A stretch of 64,000 bases of DNA, taken from assembly GCA_024734495.1 (NCBI GenBank), contig JALMQS010000828.1:840180-904179 (forward strand), in the 5' to 3' direction. Source of the DNA: Forficula auricularia (Eukaryota > Arthropoda > Insecta > Dermaptera > Forficulidae). Below are positions 22,106-33,830 of this stretch, in pieces. Position numbers and translations under genes: made by a program. The notes under the pieces were generated by a model. It ran no database searches. It was not told the DNA's origin and saw only the letters and a list, made by a program, of their open reading frames with translations. Within the stretch, counting starts at the first letter, position 1. Each line of letters begins with the position of its first letter.

Positions 22106-22989
22106 AACAATTTTCCTCTATTTTTTAATTTAATTTACGATTAATCATAATAAATAAAAAGTTTTGAATCGAAAACACTCTGACTTGCTTCAAGACTTTT
22201 AAGCTTATTGTAAAAAAGGAAGTGCGTCTGTGTGCAGTGAAAATGCTTAGTCAAATTCGCTAAATCCGTGTATATGGTAAGTTTCTCTGAGTGACAAATC
22301 CTCATATTGGAAAGCCAATATGAAAGTTGCTTTTCTTCTTTTTTCCATTATTTTAAAATTACCTTGACAGATCTTGAAATTTAATAATTCCAAGAGGATT
22401 GAGTCTTTTAAAAAAGCTTTCTTATCAAGTATTTTGAGTCCTAATATACTCGATTCAAATAATCCCATTGAAAAGAGACTTCTTCAGGTTTTTGGATGGT
22501 AAATTAGCTATGTTTTTCGTCAATGCATTTAGATGAGTTAGGCTGGAGATCAGTGCCGATTCTTAAAGCACGTATCATTCATTTATTTTGAATAGACTTC
22601 GTTTTCCGCCAAGTGAATTAATTCCAACTCAATTTTCCATTCCTCTCTCGCTGCCAGTTTATTTAGCTAATGAAAAAAAATCCTAACCCCACCTTTAGAA
22701 CACAAATTCTATATATTTTATTTTTTCTAATAAATTACTTTTGCTATTTCTTTTTTTTTCTTTTCCTTCTTTACATTTTCTTTCTCATCTACTTGATTTG
22801 TTTTTGCAATGGAAATGAAAAAGTGGATCATTCAAGATTTGTTTTTTCGTTTGTAATTTTCTTCTTCTGCTTTTGGTGGTTAGATTGATGAAATAAAAGA
22901 TTTATTTTTCAGATTATAATTCTTGCGATGAAATTAGAAAATTAATTAAAATTTCAAATTTGAATTCGTAGGTACCATATAAGGACTGG
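22106..22989. other. no gene recognised
   Basis: AT-rich sequence with T-rich tracts around 22740-22800. The small frames at 22247-22468 (minus) and 22670-22888 (plus) look like chance translation, with no recognisable domain. Confidence 0.4.
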
Positions 22990-23611
22990 AAGTAAAATCA
23001 AAACTTACTTATGATGGTCAAATCGCCCTTGTAGAGCTCGAGCCTCTCGCGTGATGCCTCTCTACATCCTCTATCCTGGATCAATCGCTCCCATTCCACC
23101 CCCACGTCAAGCTTTCGTAGATCTCTGACGACATTATCTAGCCATCTTTGTCTTGGTCTGCCTGGGGGTCTCCTTCCAGGCGGGTAGCTCTCGTGGAGAT
23201 TCCTTATATCCCTGGTTTTGGGAGCGCAAACCACATGACCGGTCCATTCTAGTCTTCTTTTTCTCACTACATTTGAGATATAATCCTGCTTTTTTATGTC
23301 TCTGACTTCTTCCTCGGATCTTAGGCTCCATTCACCAGAAGCTAGATCTTAATCAGGTCCACATATATTCCTGAGAACTTTATTCTAGAAACTTATCAGC
23401 CTCTTCTGGTTAAGTATCGTCATTGTCCACGACTCACAACCATACATCACCATCGGTCTATCAAGGTATTGTACTATATTTTTATTTTTCGTTATAGAAC
23501 TCACATTCAGAGTAGTTCATTCAGACTTGCCAAAGCTCTATCACCCGCATGTATTCAAGAGATTATTTCCTGGTCTATTCTGGCATCCGACGTCACTATA
23601 GCGCCCAAATA

Positions 23612-24187
23612 ATGGGTGAAGTAAAAAGTTCTGAGCCATATCTCACGATGTATTCGTCGCATCTGGTCATTCTTTTTTGCGATTTAAAGGTGACATAACG
23701 CTTTAAAAAAAGTTATTTGATGAAGCCAGTTTTGTGTTACAGCGTTCCAAAACGAGATAAAAAAGAGAAAATTCGATACATTCTTCAGTACTACTTCGAC
23801 CAAGGGGAAAAAGCGTAGCAGGCGGCCAAAAAATGTGGGCTGTTTATGGGCGCCAGAAGCTCAGAGAGATTGGATGGGAGGTTATATCACAACCACCGTA
23901 TAGCCCAGACCTGCCACAAAGCGACTATCACCTTTTCAAGCATTTGCAAAATTTTCTTGGTGGTACAAAACTGGCTTCAAAAGATGCTTGTGAAAATTAG
24001 CTGGTCAAGTTTTTCATCAATAGGGACGAGGACTTTTCAACCCCGGAATTATGAGATTGCCTTCAAAAAGTACAAAAGTTATCGAACAAAACGGCGCATA
24101 TTTGATCTAAATCGGAAAATCCTAACTTGGTTAATTTTATCGTCGAAATAAAGAGAAAAAAGGTTCAGAACTTTTTACTTCACCTAT
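23612..24187 (+). mobile_element. internally deleted mariner element
   Basis: The ends are ATGGGTGAAGTAAAAAGTTC and its mirror GAACTTTTTACTTCACCTAT, about 30 bp of TIR. TA dinucleotides lie at 23610-23611 and 24188-24189. At 576 bp it is under half the usual 1.3 kb. It sits inside a LINE frame. Confidence 0.9.
23720..24155 (+). pseudogene. mariner transposase remnant, deleted in the middle
   Basis: From ATG 23720 the frame reads KKEKIRYILQYYFDQGEKA, then a stop, then AVYG, resembling the N-terminal DNA-binding region of mariner transposases. After the deletion another frame carries PPYSPDLPQSDYHLFKHLQ, the segment with the last catalytic aspartate, then LASKDACEN and KVIEQNGAY. The first two catalytic aspartates are lost with the central deletion, and several stops and shifts follow, so no active enzyme can be made. 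It could only move if an intact relative elsewhere supplied transposase. Confidence 0.85.
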
Positions 24188-24289
24188 TATTTAAACTTTG
24201 ATACGCCCTCAAACACTCTATTCCCCACTTTCATTGGTGTGCAACTTCGGAGCCTCAGAAGTAAAATCAAAATAAAATTAATTTTATAG

Positions 24290-25002
24290 CGAGCGATGTT
24301 TTGAGAGAATTGATAGACTTACCCCCACTTGTAAACGACTACACAATCAGGTGTCGAAATATCGTGGATTATGCCGAAATTTTTTTTATTAGTGATTTTT
24401 TTTAAGCTGAAATTTTTGAGAATTTCAACACTAGAGACTCTGTTTTCGCATCAATAAAATTTAAAAAAAAAATTTCAAATGGCATATTAAATATTTAATT
24501 TAATGTTACAAGGAAATGCACCCTTGGAAGTGGTTATCTGGTTTCAGCGGGAATGCCCCGATGTAAAAACATAAGTCTCTTATTCCGGTTTATAACTCAG
24601 AAACCCTATTACACCCCAATTTTATTTAATTAAATATAAACCTGCTGAAAATAGTTAGCTATATTTTATCGATTCCATGTAGTAACACAGCATCTGAGAG
24701 AATTTTCATCTTGATTAAAACAGCTTGGCGCAAGATAATTTATCAATAAAGTAAGCTGAAGTATAATAGGAAAAATATTATAAAAAGCCTACCAAGATAT
24801 TCAAAAAATCTTGAATGCCCCAAATAGTATAAAAATGATCAATCTAGCAAAAAGCAAAAATAATTTAAATTCTCTTGATTATTTCTCTTAATGAATCAAC
24901 AATTCTGCCACCTTCGTCAATACAAATTCTTTTTTATAATAACAAAAAAAAAACAGACATTCCGTTGAATTGATAACCTCCTCCATTTTTCGAAGTCGGT
25001 TA
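24290..25002. other. no gene; PLE-like scraps
   Basis: CTTGTAAACGACTACACAATCAGG then TGTCGAAATATCG at about 24325-24365 resembles the 3' region of Penelope-like elements. Positions 24893-24930 repeat the AATCAACAATTCTGCCACC block of the main PLE family. The rest is anonymous. Confidence 0.4.
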
Positions 25003-25125
25003 AAAATTGGGTAAAATTGCTTTCTAGTTTTCACAAAAAACCCTACCTCGCAATTTTACCCAATTTTTATTATTATATAAAAATGTTTCATATAGAACCA
25101 ACACCTATCTCCTTAAACTTTACAA
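25003..25125 (+). mobile_element. fragment of second PLE family with hairpin
   Basis: AAAAATTGGGTAAAATTGC is mirrored by GCAATTTTACCCAATTTTT across a loop containing TTTTCACAAAAAACCCTACC. It is followed by AAAATGTTTCATATAGAACC, which matches the end of the PLE at 20060 and 44660. Confidence 0.55.
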
Positions 25126-25994
25126 ATTGTTTTCAATTAAATTTTTCTATCAATGTCGAGAGGATTTCTTATTACGAATTTAAATGACACGGCGAGAGAG
25201 CTTCAAAGAGGGAGTTGATTTTTGTACCTGTTTAGAAAAAACCTATTCTAAAATTATTAAAAATTCACTTCCCCCCTTATCAACGGCAAATAAGAAGGCA
25301 TTTGATATCTAAAGTATGTTGGATGATATAATCATTTTTCTGCTGCCTGGCGACATTTGGACTAGCCGAAGTAGACATACAGCTAGTAATCTACTCTTAT
25401 TAAACGAGCAAAAATTGTATATTTATTTGTATATATATTTTTTTGTTTATATATTTGTATCTTGGTTCTATTTTGAAAACGACTCTACCGATTTTGATGA
25501 AATTCGCGGGTTAGGGGGTTTTCGGGGTAACAATTCGATCTGTCACGGTCTCACCTTCGTCAAAATTGTTTTTGATGGGTTTTTTCCTAATCAAATTAAT
25601 TATTATCAGGTAGACAAATCCCATTCTTAGGGTTTTAAAAAAGGGTTCCCTTTTCCTTTTGTACCCAGGCAGACAATGGGTTGCCTTAATTCATTGTTCT
25701 AAAAGGCCTTGAAGAAGTATTGTGATTGTGGATTTTAACATATTTTGTTCAACGTTAGAAATATTAATAAACGTTTTATAATTGTTTTTATAAAGAACTT
25801 AATTTATTTAATAGAATAAAAAATAATCAAGAATTTATTTAAAAATATATTTCGCATAAGCAGGTCTCAATTTTCTGAAAAAACAACACATTTTGATAGG
25901 TTTTATTTATTAACAATTGGATGAATAAAAATGAATCTAATGGTTGAATCAAAACATGTGCAGGAGGTGGAGTGCAGTGGTGCGGGATCCGGGG
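25126..25994. other. no gene; repeat-like phrases
   Basis: Positions 25485-25700 contain GAAAACGACTCTACCGATTTT and GTACCCAGGCAGACAATGGG, phrases typical of insect interspersed repeats. The 104-codon frame at 25316-25630 runs across this repeat and is unlikely to be a gene. Confidence 0.35.
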
Positions 25995-26210
25995 GTAAGG
26001 CGAGGTTTTGGGAGTGGGGTCAAGCGGGGTGGGGGTACAGTGGGCGAATACTATATATATATTTGTATTTTTTTTAATTTGAAAACGGCTCTCAAATAAA
26101 AATCGACCTTTTTATTATAATTTTAAATTAAAAATAATATTAAAATAAAGGTTTTAACTGAAGGAAGAAGTTACCGAGCATCGCTCGGTGCCTCCAGGTA
26201 CTTATATTTA
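25995..26210 (+). repeat. repeat K, with terminal ACCGAGC hairpin
   Basis: A GC-rich start leads to GAAAACGGCTCTC, AAAAATAATATTAAAATAAAGG and finally ACCGAGCATCGCTCGGTG followed by CCAGGTACTT. A diverged copy at 32745-32935 ends CGAGCAACACTCGG then CCAGGTACTT. The 3' hairpin resembles that of some rolling-circle transposons, but the expected CTRR end is not clear. Confidence 0.45.
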
Positions 26211-26227
26211 TATTAGTTAAGTAATAT

Positions 26228-26520
26228 TGGGTAGATATGCGAGTCCAACTCGCACTTGTCCGGCTTTTTCTTGATTTCTTTTATTTCTGTGTCTGTCTGT
26301 TTCTTTTGGCGTAGAGCTAATAAAGTTAGGTGGATGAAGAATGCAAAGCGAAGAAGGGCAATACGCGACTCATGTACCAGTGCTCGATTCTACCACCTAA
26401 TTTGACCCCTCACGTTTTTTATTTCCAGTCACGCACACGTTTTCTTCTTTTTCCAGCGAATTAACTTTTCGAATTTTGTTTTCTATTTTTATTTTTAATA
26501 TTTTCAAACATAACCTTTAT
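26228..26520. other. repeat end then GC-richer unique sequence
   Basis: GCGAGTCCAACTCGCACTTG at 26238-26257 belongs to the dispersed insect-type repeat. From 26290 to about 26480 the sequence has no partner in the window and no coding frame. Confidence 0.35.
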
Positions 26521-27416
26521 CAAACAAATTTCAAACAAGACTTCACCATATATATATAAGAAAGATGATTTATGTCAAGTAGAAAGAAATACATATATAA
26601 AATAAACTTAAAGTTTTCTAGATACGTCATCTATAGAAAACTAATAAATAAAGGCATATCTTTTAGAATGAAAGAAGATATTGTCTTAATATCTTATTTT
26701 TTTCCTAATAAAATTGAATATATATATCTAATATATAGATATATTTCGCTACTGTATCTGCATCATTTGACATTTTGAGAATCAAGAAATATGTAAAAAA
26801 TAAATAATATTCATTGTAGATATAATAGGGCAATAAAAAGTGAAGAAAACCTCATGTTTCTAGCTGTTTATATTGATATTTTTAGATAAAATTTAGTAAA
26901 GGTTTCGAGTAAATTTCGATCGAATTTTCCCAACTATCCCTCTGTAGAACACATATTACCTTACCACACTCAAATTTTTTACAAGCTAATGTGTTTTTTT
27001 ATAAAAATCAGATATACTCGATAAATAAAGATCTGTACAATATCTTTGATCAAGTACAAAGTTTTAATATTAGTTTAAAAAAAAGTCGTTTTTATCCTCT
27101 AGCTCTAGCCTATATACGTAACCAGGTGACTGAAGGCACCTGGCCTAAGCGAAAATTGTAGAATTACCAAAATATCTTCAGATATGCCCGCAAATTTTCG
27201 GGGCCTCCTGCCTGCATACGGTCACGACAGCGATAAGCTCATTATATATAGTATAGATTTAGTAGTAGTAAAAACTCGAAATCAGTTAAGACTCTAGTGG
27301 CTTAGAAATTGTTTAGTACCTACTGAGTGCTTAAACTAGACGTACTTCTAGAATAAATTTCAATGATTTTAGGGATCACAACAAGTGAATGAAAACATAT
27401 TTATATTTTCAATTTT
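26521..27416. other. no gene seen
   Basis: AT-rich, with several ATATAT tracts. No repeat partner or conserved domain was found. Confidence 0.4.
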
Positions 27417-27995
27417 TTTTTTTTTTTTTAATGCAATCGAATGCAAGAAGGGGTGTACCAGTAAAGATGCAGCCCCTATGGATCTCGAAAGACCCTTGCA
27501 TTACCGAAGAGAAGGGAAAGTTGATTAAGTGAGAGGGTGTAGACGTAGGTGTCTATGCACTCCGGTTTTGAAGGTTTGAAGATTATAAGTGCTGGGAAAG
27601 ATGGAGGCTGGGAGGGAGTTCCAGTTCCTTGAAGTCATGGGGATATATGAATTGGCGAATGAAGTGGTCCGGCACTTTTCTAATTTGACCGCGAAAGAGT
27701 GTTGGGAGTCGGCAAAACGCGTGCTACGTGCAAAGCATGCTTTGGGGGGAATTATTGATTTTATCTCATCAGAGCACCTGCCGTGATAGTATCTATAGAA
27801 AAGGGAAAGGGCAGAGACATTTCTTCGATGAGCCAGCGAGTCGAGGGAGTCGGTGAGGGTAGAATCGTCAATTAGCCTGACGGCTCGTTTCTGAATTGCA
27901 TCAAGGGTAGCAAGAGAATATTTTGAGGCTCCTCTCCACAGATGAGAGCCGTATTCGAGACAGGGGCGGATTTGGGCCTTGTAGATGGTTATCAA
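27417..27995 (-). pseudogene. Jockey-like LINE tail, 5'-truncated
   Basis: A 156-codon minus-strand frame (27525-27995) starts inside the region YKAQIRPCLEYGSHLWRGAS and continues SLAHRRNVSALSLFYRYYHG, then SRNWNSLPASIFP and HRHLRLHPLT. It is the same family as 18180-18990 but cut shorter at the 5' end. The 3' untranslated part (27440-27524) runs into an A-tract of about 18 on the minus strand, marking the true 3' end. No catalytic residues remain. It was inserted independently of the other copies. Confidence 0.85.
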
Positions 27996-29216
27996 TTATA
28001 TATTTACAATGTTTACTATTTACAATTAGTTTTGACTGAAATAGAACAATAAAAAGTATTTTTATTTGAGATCGGCAATGAAGAAACTAACGATAACACC
28101 ATGGGTTTGCAGTTTGCTTAGCGGATACAAATAAAACCATGTTATGTCATCGTAAATCTAAGTTATTTCTCCTGTAGATTTTAGTTCCTACTCGTATGTT
28201 CTTCTAAATCGTGATTGCCTGGTTAGATATAGTGTTCTCAGCTTAAATAATGAATTCGGTAAAAAACAATTTTTAACGATTCATATCGAATTATTGGTGA
28301 AAACAAGAACGTTTAACAAACATGGTTAATTTTCATATTGAGTTAATCCTTGCACTTAAGAAATGGCTTTGTTGGCATTACTAGTGAAATCTGATTTTAA
28401 GCGATTTCTAGTTGTCACGGCAGCATATACAGTATATTATTTTTAGCTTATCCTAATAGATAATTTAGCGGCAGTTTTCAGAAGGGGTTACCCACCCAAG
28501 ATGATGCCACGCCCAATATGATCTTAATGGTCATTCCATTCGGTAAGCTGTTTTATATCTAGATTAATAGATAGCCAGAAAGATGCAAAGCGAAATTCCT
28601 TCTTAATCGCGTGAGGCATGTGACGTGATGAGATCGGACACTTGAGACAACGCCCGTTTTAATGTCTCCGAGTATCCTATATTTAATGATTGGATTGGAT
28701 TCCATTCGGAGGGACAGTTTCTCGTTCGAATAACCAACACCTTCGACCAATTCCACTTCCAACCCCCGGGCTAGTCCCTGTTTCACCACCAATGCTCTTC
28801 TCTTTTTTTGTTTTCCCTCTTGCTCACACCCATTTAATCCTCTGATTGGATCACATTCGTCTTGACCTAATTTGTATCGTGTGGAGTGGAGAAAGAGAAG
28901 AAAAAAGACTTTTTTGTTTGTCCTCAAATGATTCTTTCAATCTCACCGAACTTTTTTATTTTTCTCTTCGTCTATAAGTTAATTTTGAAAAATCTGTCTT
29001 ATTAGTAGCTTTAGTACAAATAGATATACCTATTTAAATTAAGTAACAGTGCAAAGCTTTCAGTACCTATATGTGATTTCAGAAAATAATTTAAGGACCA
29101 TATCAAGGTGGTTTTTTGTTTTGATTTAGGGAACAAAGTCCATTTAGTCAGTACATGTGATAATATTATTTTCATTTTCTATGTGTGTGTAAATTGATAT
29201 AGGTGTCAAATTTATA
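27996..29216. other. no gene recognised; GC-richer patch 28550-28930
   Basis: A 122-codon minus-strand frame at 28559-28927 is the longest non-transposon frame near here. It has no domain I recognise and includes basic, low-complexity stretches. The patch has no repeat partner in the window and might be conserved noncoding DNA or a lineage-specific exon. Confidence 0.3.
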
Positions 29217-29305
29217 GCCGGTCAAATATCTGCATCGACCAGGGCTTGAACCCATGTCTGCTGTTCAGTTAGCTACAACTCTACCCGCTAGACCAAAAGC
29301 TATAA
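29217..29305 (-). repeat. tRNA-like SINE head
   Basis: The minus strand has TTGGTCTAGCGGGTAGAG, a good A-box region, and CATGGGTTCAAGCCCTGG, a good B-box. Spacing fits a pol III promoter. Acceptor pairing is not convincing, so it is a SINE head or tRNA pseudogene. Confidence 0.55.
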
Positions 29306-29355
29306 AATATGAAGATAAAATAATTACAAGAGAAAGAATTTTATTTTTATGACAA

Positions 29356-29505
29356 ATATTTTGTCTCGAAGGTTGAGCCGTAAAGTATGTTAGTTCTCAG
29401 GTTCGACTCCTGAGTGGATGAATCCCCTCTGATATCGCAATATAAAAGTAGTTCTACTAAAATCCTAGAATTTGTCCTAAGAATTAAATTCATTCTCTTT
29501 TAATA
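29356..29505 (+). mobile_element. tRNA-derived SINE, family A, copy 1
   Basis: TTGTCTCGAAGGTTGAGCCG and the B-box TCTCAGGTTCGACTCCTGAG are followed by GATGAATCCCCTCTGATATC and a body ending in TTAAATTCATTCTCTTTT. Copies on the opposite strand lie at 45783-45955 and 46132-46312. Confidence 0.7.
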
Positions 29506-30639
29506 TACATTGGTTTTTTAAACCCTAAGAAGGAGGGAAAATCCTCCGAAAGGTCGGTTTTTGAGTGATAAAAAAATGACTCTCCAATATATCTATTTTA
29601 TTTGAGAGAATTTTTTCACTATCCTTGGGCTGCTTTCCATTACTTCTCAATCAAAATAATCAAATTTTTATCTCCACTGGAACTTAAGGTAAACTATTAT
29701 AAAAATAATATATAACGAAAGAATAAGAGAAAAATTTAATTTATTTTTGTTTGCTTTTTCCCCTATTCTAATCTATCGTCTGTGAGTTCTGGATCACTAG
29801 CTTCGATTTGGTCCATAATTTAATTATTTCATTTCTGGTTGGTTGCAAATCATGTATTTGGCATAAATGATATTTTTTAAAGGAATTATTGATTTTTAGG
29901 TTGGACGTTTTTGTTTTAATCATGCAGAAAACAAATTGTAACAGATAGATATACATTCCCATATTGTAAATGACTCAAACCATAAATGAGATAATTACAA
30001 TGATAATATAATATATAAATAATAATTAGTTTAGTTAGCTGAATGACTCAGACTAGTTTATTCTTATGATGCATCAAAAAAAATAATAATATAGATAAAT
30101 ATTAGAGATTGTCAACTACCGAATCTGAGGTGTTTTAAATGGCAGAAGGAATGTATTTATACCTATAAGAATTGTACGAGAGTGCTAAAAAGTAATTTTC
30201 GGCAATTCCAGGGCAATATTGGCTACAATAAGAGGTGTACCAATCTCACATATATTTGGAAGTGGGAGTCAATTTCGTTCTGATAAGTAGTAAAAACTAT
30301 CCCTAACAGATTGAATTTAGTAGATGACAAATCACTTGTGATTTTTTTAGAAACTTGATGACTCCTACTATCGCCTATTTGAACTAATTTGTAAATCGAA
30401 TGTTTCTACAGTTAATTCAATCGCGAATCAAATGTAGGGAATTTTTGTCAAATATTGAGTGAAAATAATATCTGAACTTATATATTTCTAACTTGAAATA
30501 ATGATATTAAATAAATTTTTCTCATTAATATATCAAAAAATAATTGATATATCAATGAGAATTGTTTTTGACCGCGCTTATTTGAAAAAGATATTTATCG
30601 CGAGACTACTGCGGATGACGCTATTGGAGTCTGCGGAGT
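29506..30639. other. no gene recognised
   Basis: AT-rich sequence. The frame at 29768-29962 is unremarkable. There is a short palindromic ATTGATATATCAAT pair near 30525-30560. Confidence 0.4.
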
Positions 30640-30659
30640 CTTAAGCCTGGACCAAGAGA

Positions 30660-30935
30660 GAAAAAGATGTGATCCACTTAGCTACAATCCAACGTCATTT
30701 CGCGTATAGCCCGCTAGACATTGGAGTCTCTGGACTGGGAGATTAAATATATAACATCTGAGATTTCAAATTCACTTGGTGATCCATCCGAATGTCTAGC
30801 GGGCTATACGCGAAAAGACGTTGGATTGTAGCTAAGTGGATCACATCTTTTTCACAATTTTGTTTTATTTCTTTTTTTTGTGAAATCTACTTCGCATCTT
30901 GCTGTAGTTTTATTATTATATTGTATTAGTTTACT
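30660..30935. repeat. inverted pair of tRNA-like segments plus PLE2 end
   Basis: AAAAAGATGTGATCCACTTAG to TAGCCCGCTAGACATT (30662-30722) is mirrored at 30794-30854. Each arm holds TGTCTAGCGGGCTATACGCG, which has A-box character. Directly after the right arm comes CACAATTTTGTTTTATTTC and GTGAAATCTACTTCGCATC, matching the terminal repeat of the second PLE family at 19989-20058. Confidence 0.6.
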
Positions 30936-32239
30936 TAAGAAATTCAACTAGGACTGTTATTTGATTCCCATCTGATATCTAACATTATAAACACCTGTGC
31001 TACAATTCTTGATGATTATTAAACATTTTTTCAACAGTTGCATTGGGAATTTTTTGAGAGTAACCTCTTCGGAATGTACCTTTTCCTGACTAAATATCAT
31101 TAAAAACTATTTAAGATTCTCAATGGCTAAAGAGCGATTAATGTGCCTTTCATTAATAGCTGTGGCATGGCAGCTTGCACGTTCGCTTGTTAAAAGATAT
31201 ACAATATCCTAGAATGGCAATAATTGATCTCCGTGGTATAAACGATGTTGAAAGATGATGTCGATTGAATGTCTCGCAAAGTGTAGAAGCGAATAGAGTA
31301 GGTAATTGACCATCATAACAATTGAAAAGAACATTAATTGAATTTGATGATTCAAGACATGTAACTATAAATTTTTAAGGAGAAAGTCATTAAGAAGATA
31401 TTGAACTTTGTTAGAACATGTGGATTCCATTAATCCCTTCAACGCTACAACCCTACATACATATGCGGCATGGCCCGAAATTTAGATAGATTTTTTACTC
31501 AGTATGCTTAGTGGGCAAAGCCTTCCGGTACAGAAATCAAATTATGAAATTAATAATAATTTTGTATATTCGAGTTTACAAATGTAAGAAACGTGGGGAA
31601 AAATAATTTTAAAGTATGATCTTTTTGTATGTGTAACTTAGTTTCTTTCTATATTTCAATAACCATGATAACTTAACATCATACTGCTTCCGAAATGTTT
31701 GTATTTGTAAACCAAAAAAGTGATTTAATTTTGGGGTTTCTAGCTTCAAGAACTTCGGGTTGACTAATGCAGAAAATTTAAAAAAATCTTTTTGTAGTGA
31801 AAAATTATTGCTAATAAGCTGAAATTTGACACACCAATTCGTATCAATGAAATGCTAATCTCTGTCAAGTTTCAACTCTCTAGCTCATGAAAAAAATGAA
31901 CAAATCTCTCAAATTTGCGTACAGCCTACTAAATCTTCAATTTGGTTTTAAGAGAACGATTATGTGGATTTTTATACTCCACTAAGGCCCTTTATGTTGA
32001 CTCCATGTCAAACTTTAAAATTTTATAGGATACTTATAACTTGCAACTAAATTAGCTAGCCGTCAGATGTGTGCAACATCCCATTATTATTATTGGGTTT
32101 TACAAACATATTTGGTTTCAATAAATATTAAAAAAATATATATATGCTCAATTTACAGTTCGAATAAAATAACCGCGAAGCTCGAGAATTATAATGTCAA
32201 AATTCAAGACGTGAATTTTTATCAAAATTTTCTTACAAT
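30936..32239. other. no gene recognised
   Basis: AT-rich to moderate composition. No coding frame or repeat partner was detected in the window. Confidence 0.4.
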
Positions 32240-32403
32240 TTTTTTTTTTTGGCTTTTCGGCCTTTCTTGCCATAAGCCATTTATTTTTCCAAATTTCTCT
32301 CTACCCCCGGGGTCAGATTTTAGCCTGATACCTCGAGTCGGATTCGAACCCGGGTCCACTTGGTTAGCAGGCTGTTGTGCTAACCCCTAGCCAATCTGAC
32401 CCC
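32240..32403 (-). mobile_element. tRNA-derived SINE, family D
   Basis: The minus strand begins GGTCAGATTGGCTAGGGGTT, has AGCACAACAGCC, then the B-box ACCCGGGTTCGAATCCGACT. It continues through AGGCTAAAATCTGACCCCGG to an A-rich end near 32240. A and B boxes are both good. The 5' CAGATTGGCTAG is repeated as a hyphenated complement in the body. Confidence 0.65.
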
Positions 32404-32744
32404 CCTTCCTACAATTAAATATAATAAAAAGATATTGTTGTAAATATGGGCATGGATAGAAGTGTTGACTCGATGCTCAAATTGTAATAATAATAAATAA
32501 TAAATAAATAAATTTTTAAAATTGGTAAATAGAGAAATTTTGTTCAAAAAAATAAAAAATGTCAAAGTAACCCGATTTATTTATACTACAAGAGGAGAAT
32601 ATCTCGAACATAACTCTTTTTTTTCTGGCTCCAAAGATCCTAGGATTATTTATTACGTATAAAATATATCTCTTCTCTTCTTTTTAGGCTCTCTTTATAA
32701 ATTTAAATCCAGCAGATAGGATAATTTATTTTTGCACCCAGGTC

Positions 32745-32935
32745 TAAATAAAATTAAAATAATATTTAAACGAGATACGAGTACATCATATTAATTTTAT
32801 TTATAATTCAAAATCTTGCCTGGAAATAGAAATCAACCTTTTTACCTGAATTTAAAATTAAAAATAATATTATAATATACCGCTTTTATTTAGGGCAAAC
32901 AATTCTCGAGCAACACTCGGTCTGCCAGGTACTTT
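32745..32935 (+). repeat. repeat K, diverged copy
   Basis: Shares ATCAACCTTTTTACCTGAAT-like sequence, AAAAATAATATTATAATA and the terminal CGAGCAACACTCGG plus CCAGGTACTT with the copy at 25995-26210. Confidence 0.45.
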
Positions 32936-33439
32936 CTTTTATTCTGCATACCGTTCAACATATCACAACATATAACGGAAAAATCCTGAATTACAATTTA
33001 ACGGTTGAATATTAAAACTTAGATTTCATTCAAGTTTGATGATCTGGAGATAGATAGACCAATAGACAAAATCTAAACAAAAAATTCGTGGCCCCACCAC
33101 GAATATAAAAAATTATTCGTGCACTCCATCGTGTGTGCTAATGACCTTATAAGCTTGTTCGGAGTGTATGTGACCTATGAGAGCAAATCAAGATCACACT
33201 TAGCCACTTTCTGATACCAGTACGGGAAAATAATTGGACAATGAAAATATACAAGATCAAATAGTTATCTAGTTTAGAAAATATCAGACAAAAAGCTGGT
33301 ATAGGTAAATGTGAGAACAAATTCCAGAATTAAATTTCTAATCTAAATAGATGGGAATGAGACGGCATCTAGTATTGTAAGAAATAGGAAAAAAAACTAG
33401 GAACAAAAATCAATTCCCGAGAAAAGCCAACAAATGAGT

Positions 33440-33830
33440 CTATTAACAGTTAAGGTGTTGATTTTTTTTGTCCGCCGTCCTTGTTCAAGGACCAAGCGTT
33501 TGCGTGAAATGGCACGTGTTACGGGACAGCTAGGCTTTCTCTTCGTCTGTACTGGTTGTTCCCTTTGATTAATTCCTAGTCATTAACCCTCCACGCCCGC
33601 CACTCTTCAGCCCCACGAATAACAAGCAACAGCACCCCGGATAATTGATGTCCATTCAATTGAATGAACCGCATCGAATGTCTCGGCGCTCATTAAGTCC
33701 CGGACAAAGGCTTGCTGGTGGCCACACGTTTCTCCAGCCCTGGAGGATGATGACGATGATGATGTCGGTCGTTTCTTTTGTCTTCCACTCGTGAACATCT
33801 CTCTCTTTTTATTTCTAGTTCAGCCAAGTG
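33440..33830. other. GC-rich unique stretch, candidate regulatory DNA
   Basis: Markedly richer in G/C than its surroundings and without a partner in the window. It contains GGATAATTGATG, CATTCAATTGAATG, TCATTAAGTCCCGG and a GATGATGACGATGATGATG tract. A minus-strand frame (33607-33798) begins within it but matches nothing I know. Clusters of TAATTG/CATTAA cores are compatible with homeodomain sites. A role as an enhancer is inference. Confidence 0.3.

Larger units (their letters stand above)
22990..24265 (-). pseudogene. LINE reverse transcriptase C-terminus, split by mariner
   Basis: Minus-strand coding remnants run from about 24265 to 22998. The upstream part (24265-24190) ends in VGNRVFEGVSKFK. 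After the mariner insertion the frame resumes with YLGAIVTSDARIDQEI, then YGCESWTMT, KVLRNICGP, RRLEWTGHV and GRPRQRWLDNVVRDLRKLDV. This is the order seen at the end of many RTE/Rex-like LINE proteins. Dropping the 576-bp mariner and one TA restores the reading frame across the junction exactly. Elsewhere there are stop codons and frame changes. The catalytic core is not present. Clade assignment is tentative. Confidence 0.8.

Noticed and set aside
27589..27786. 65-codon plus-strand frame
   Set aside because: Antisense shadow of the LINE remnant at 27525-27995.
28559..28927. 122-codon minus-strand open frame as a gene
   Set aside because: No recognisable domain, no clear splice or promoter context, and low-complexity basic stretches. 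Length alone is not enough.
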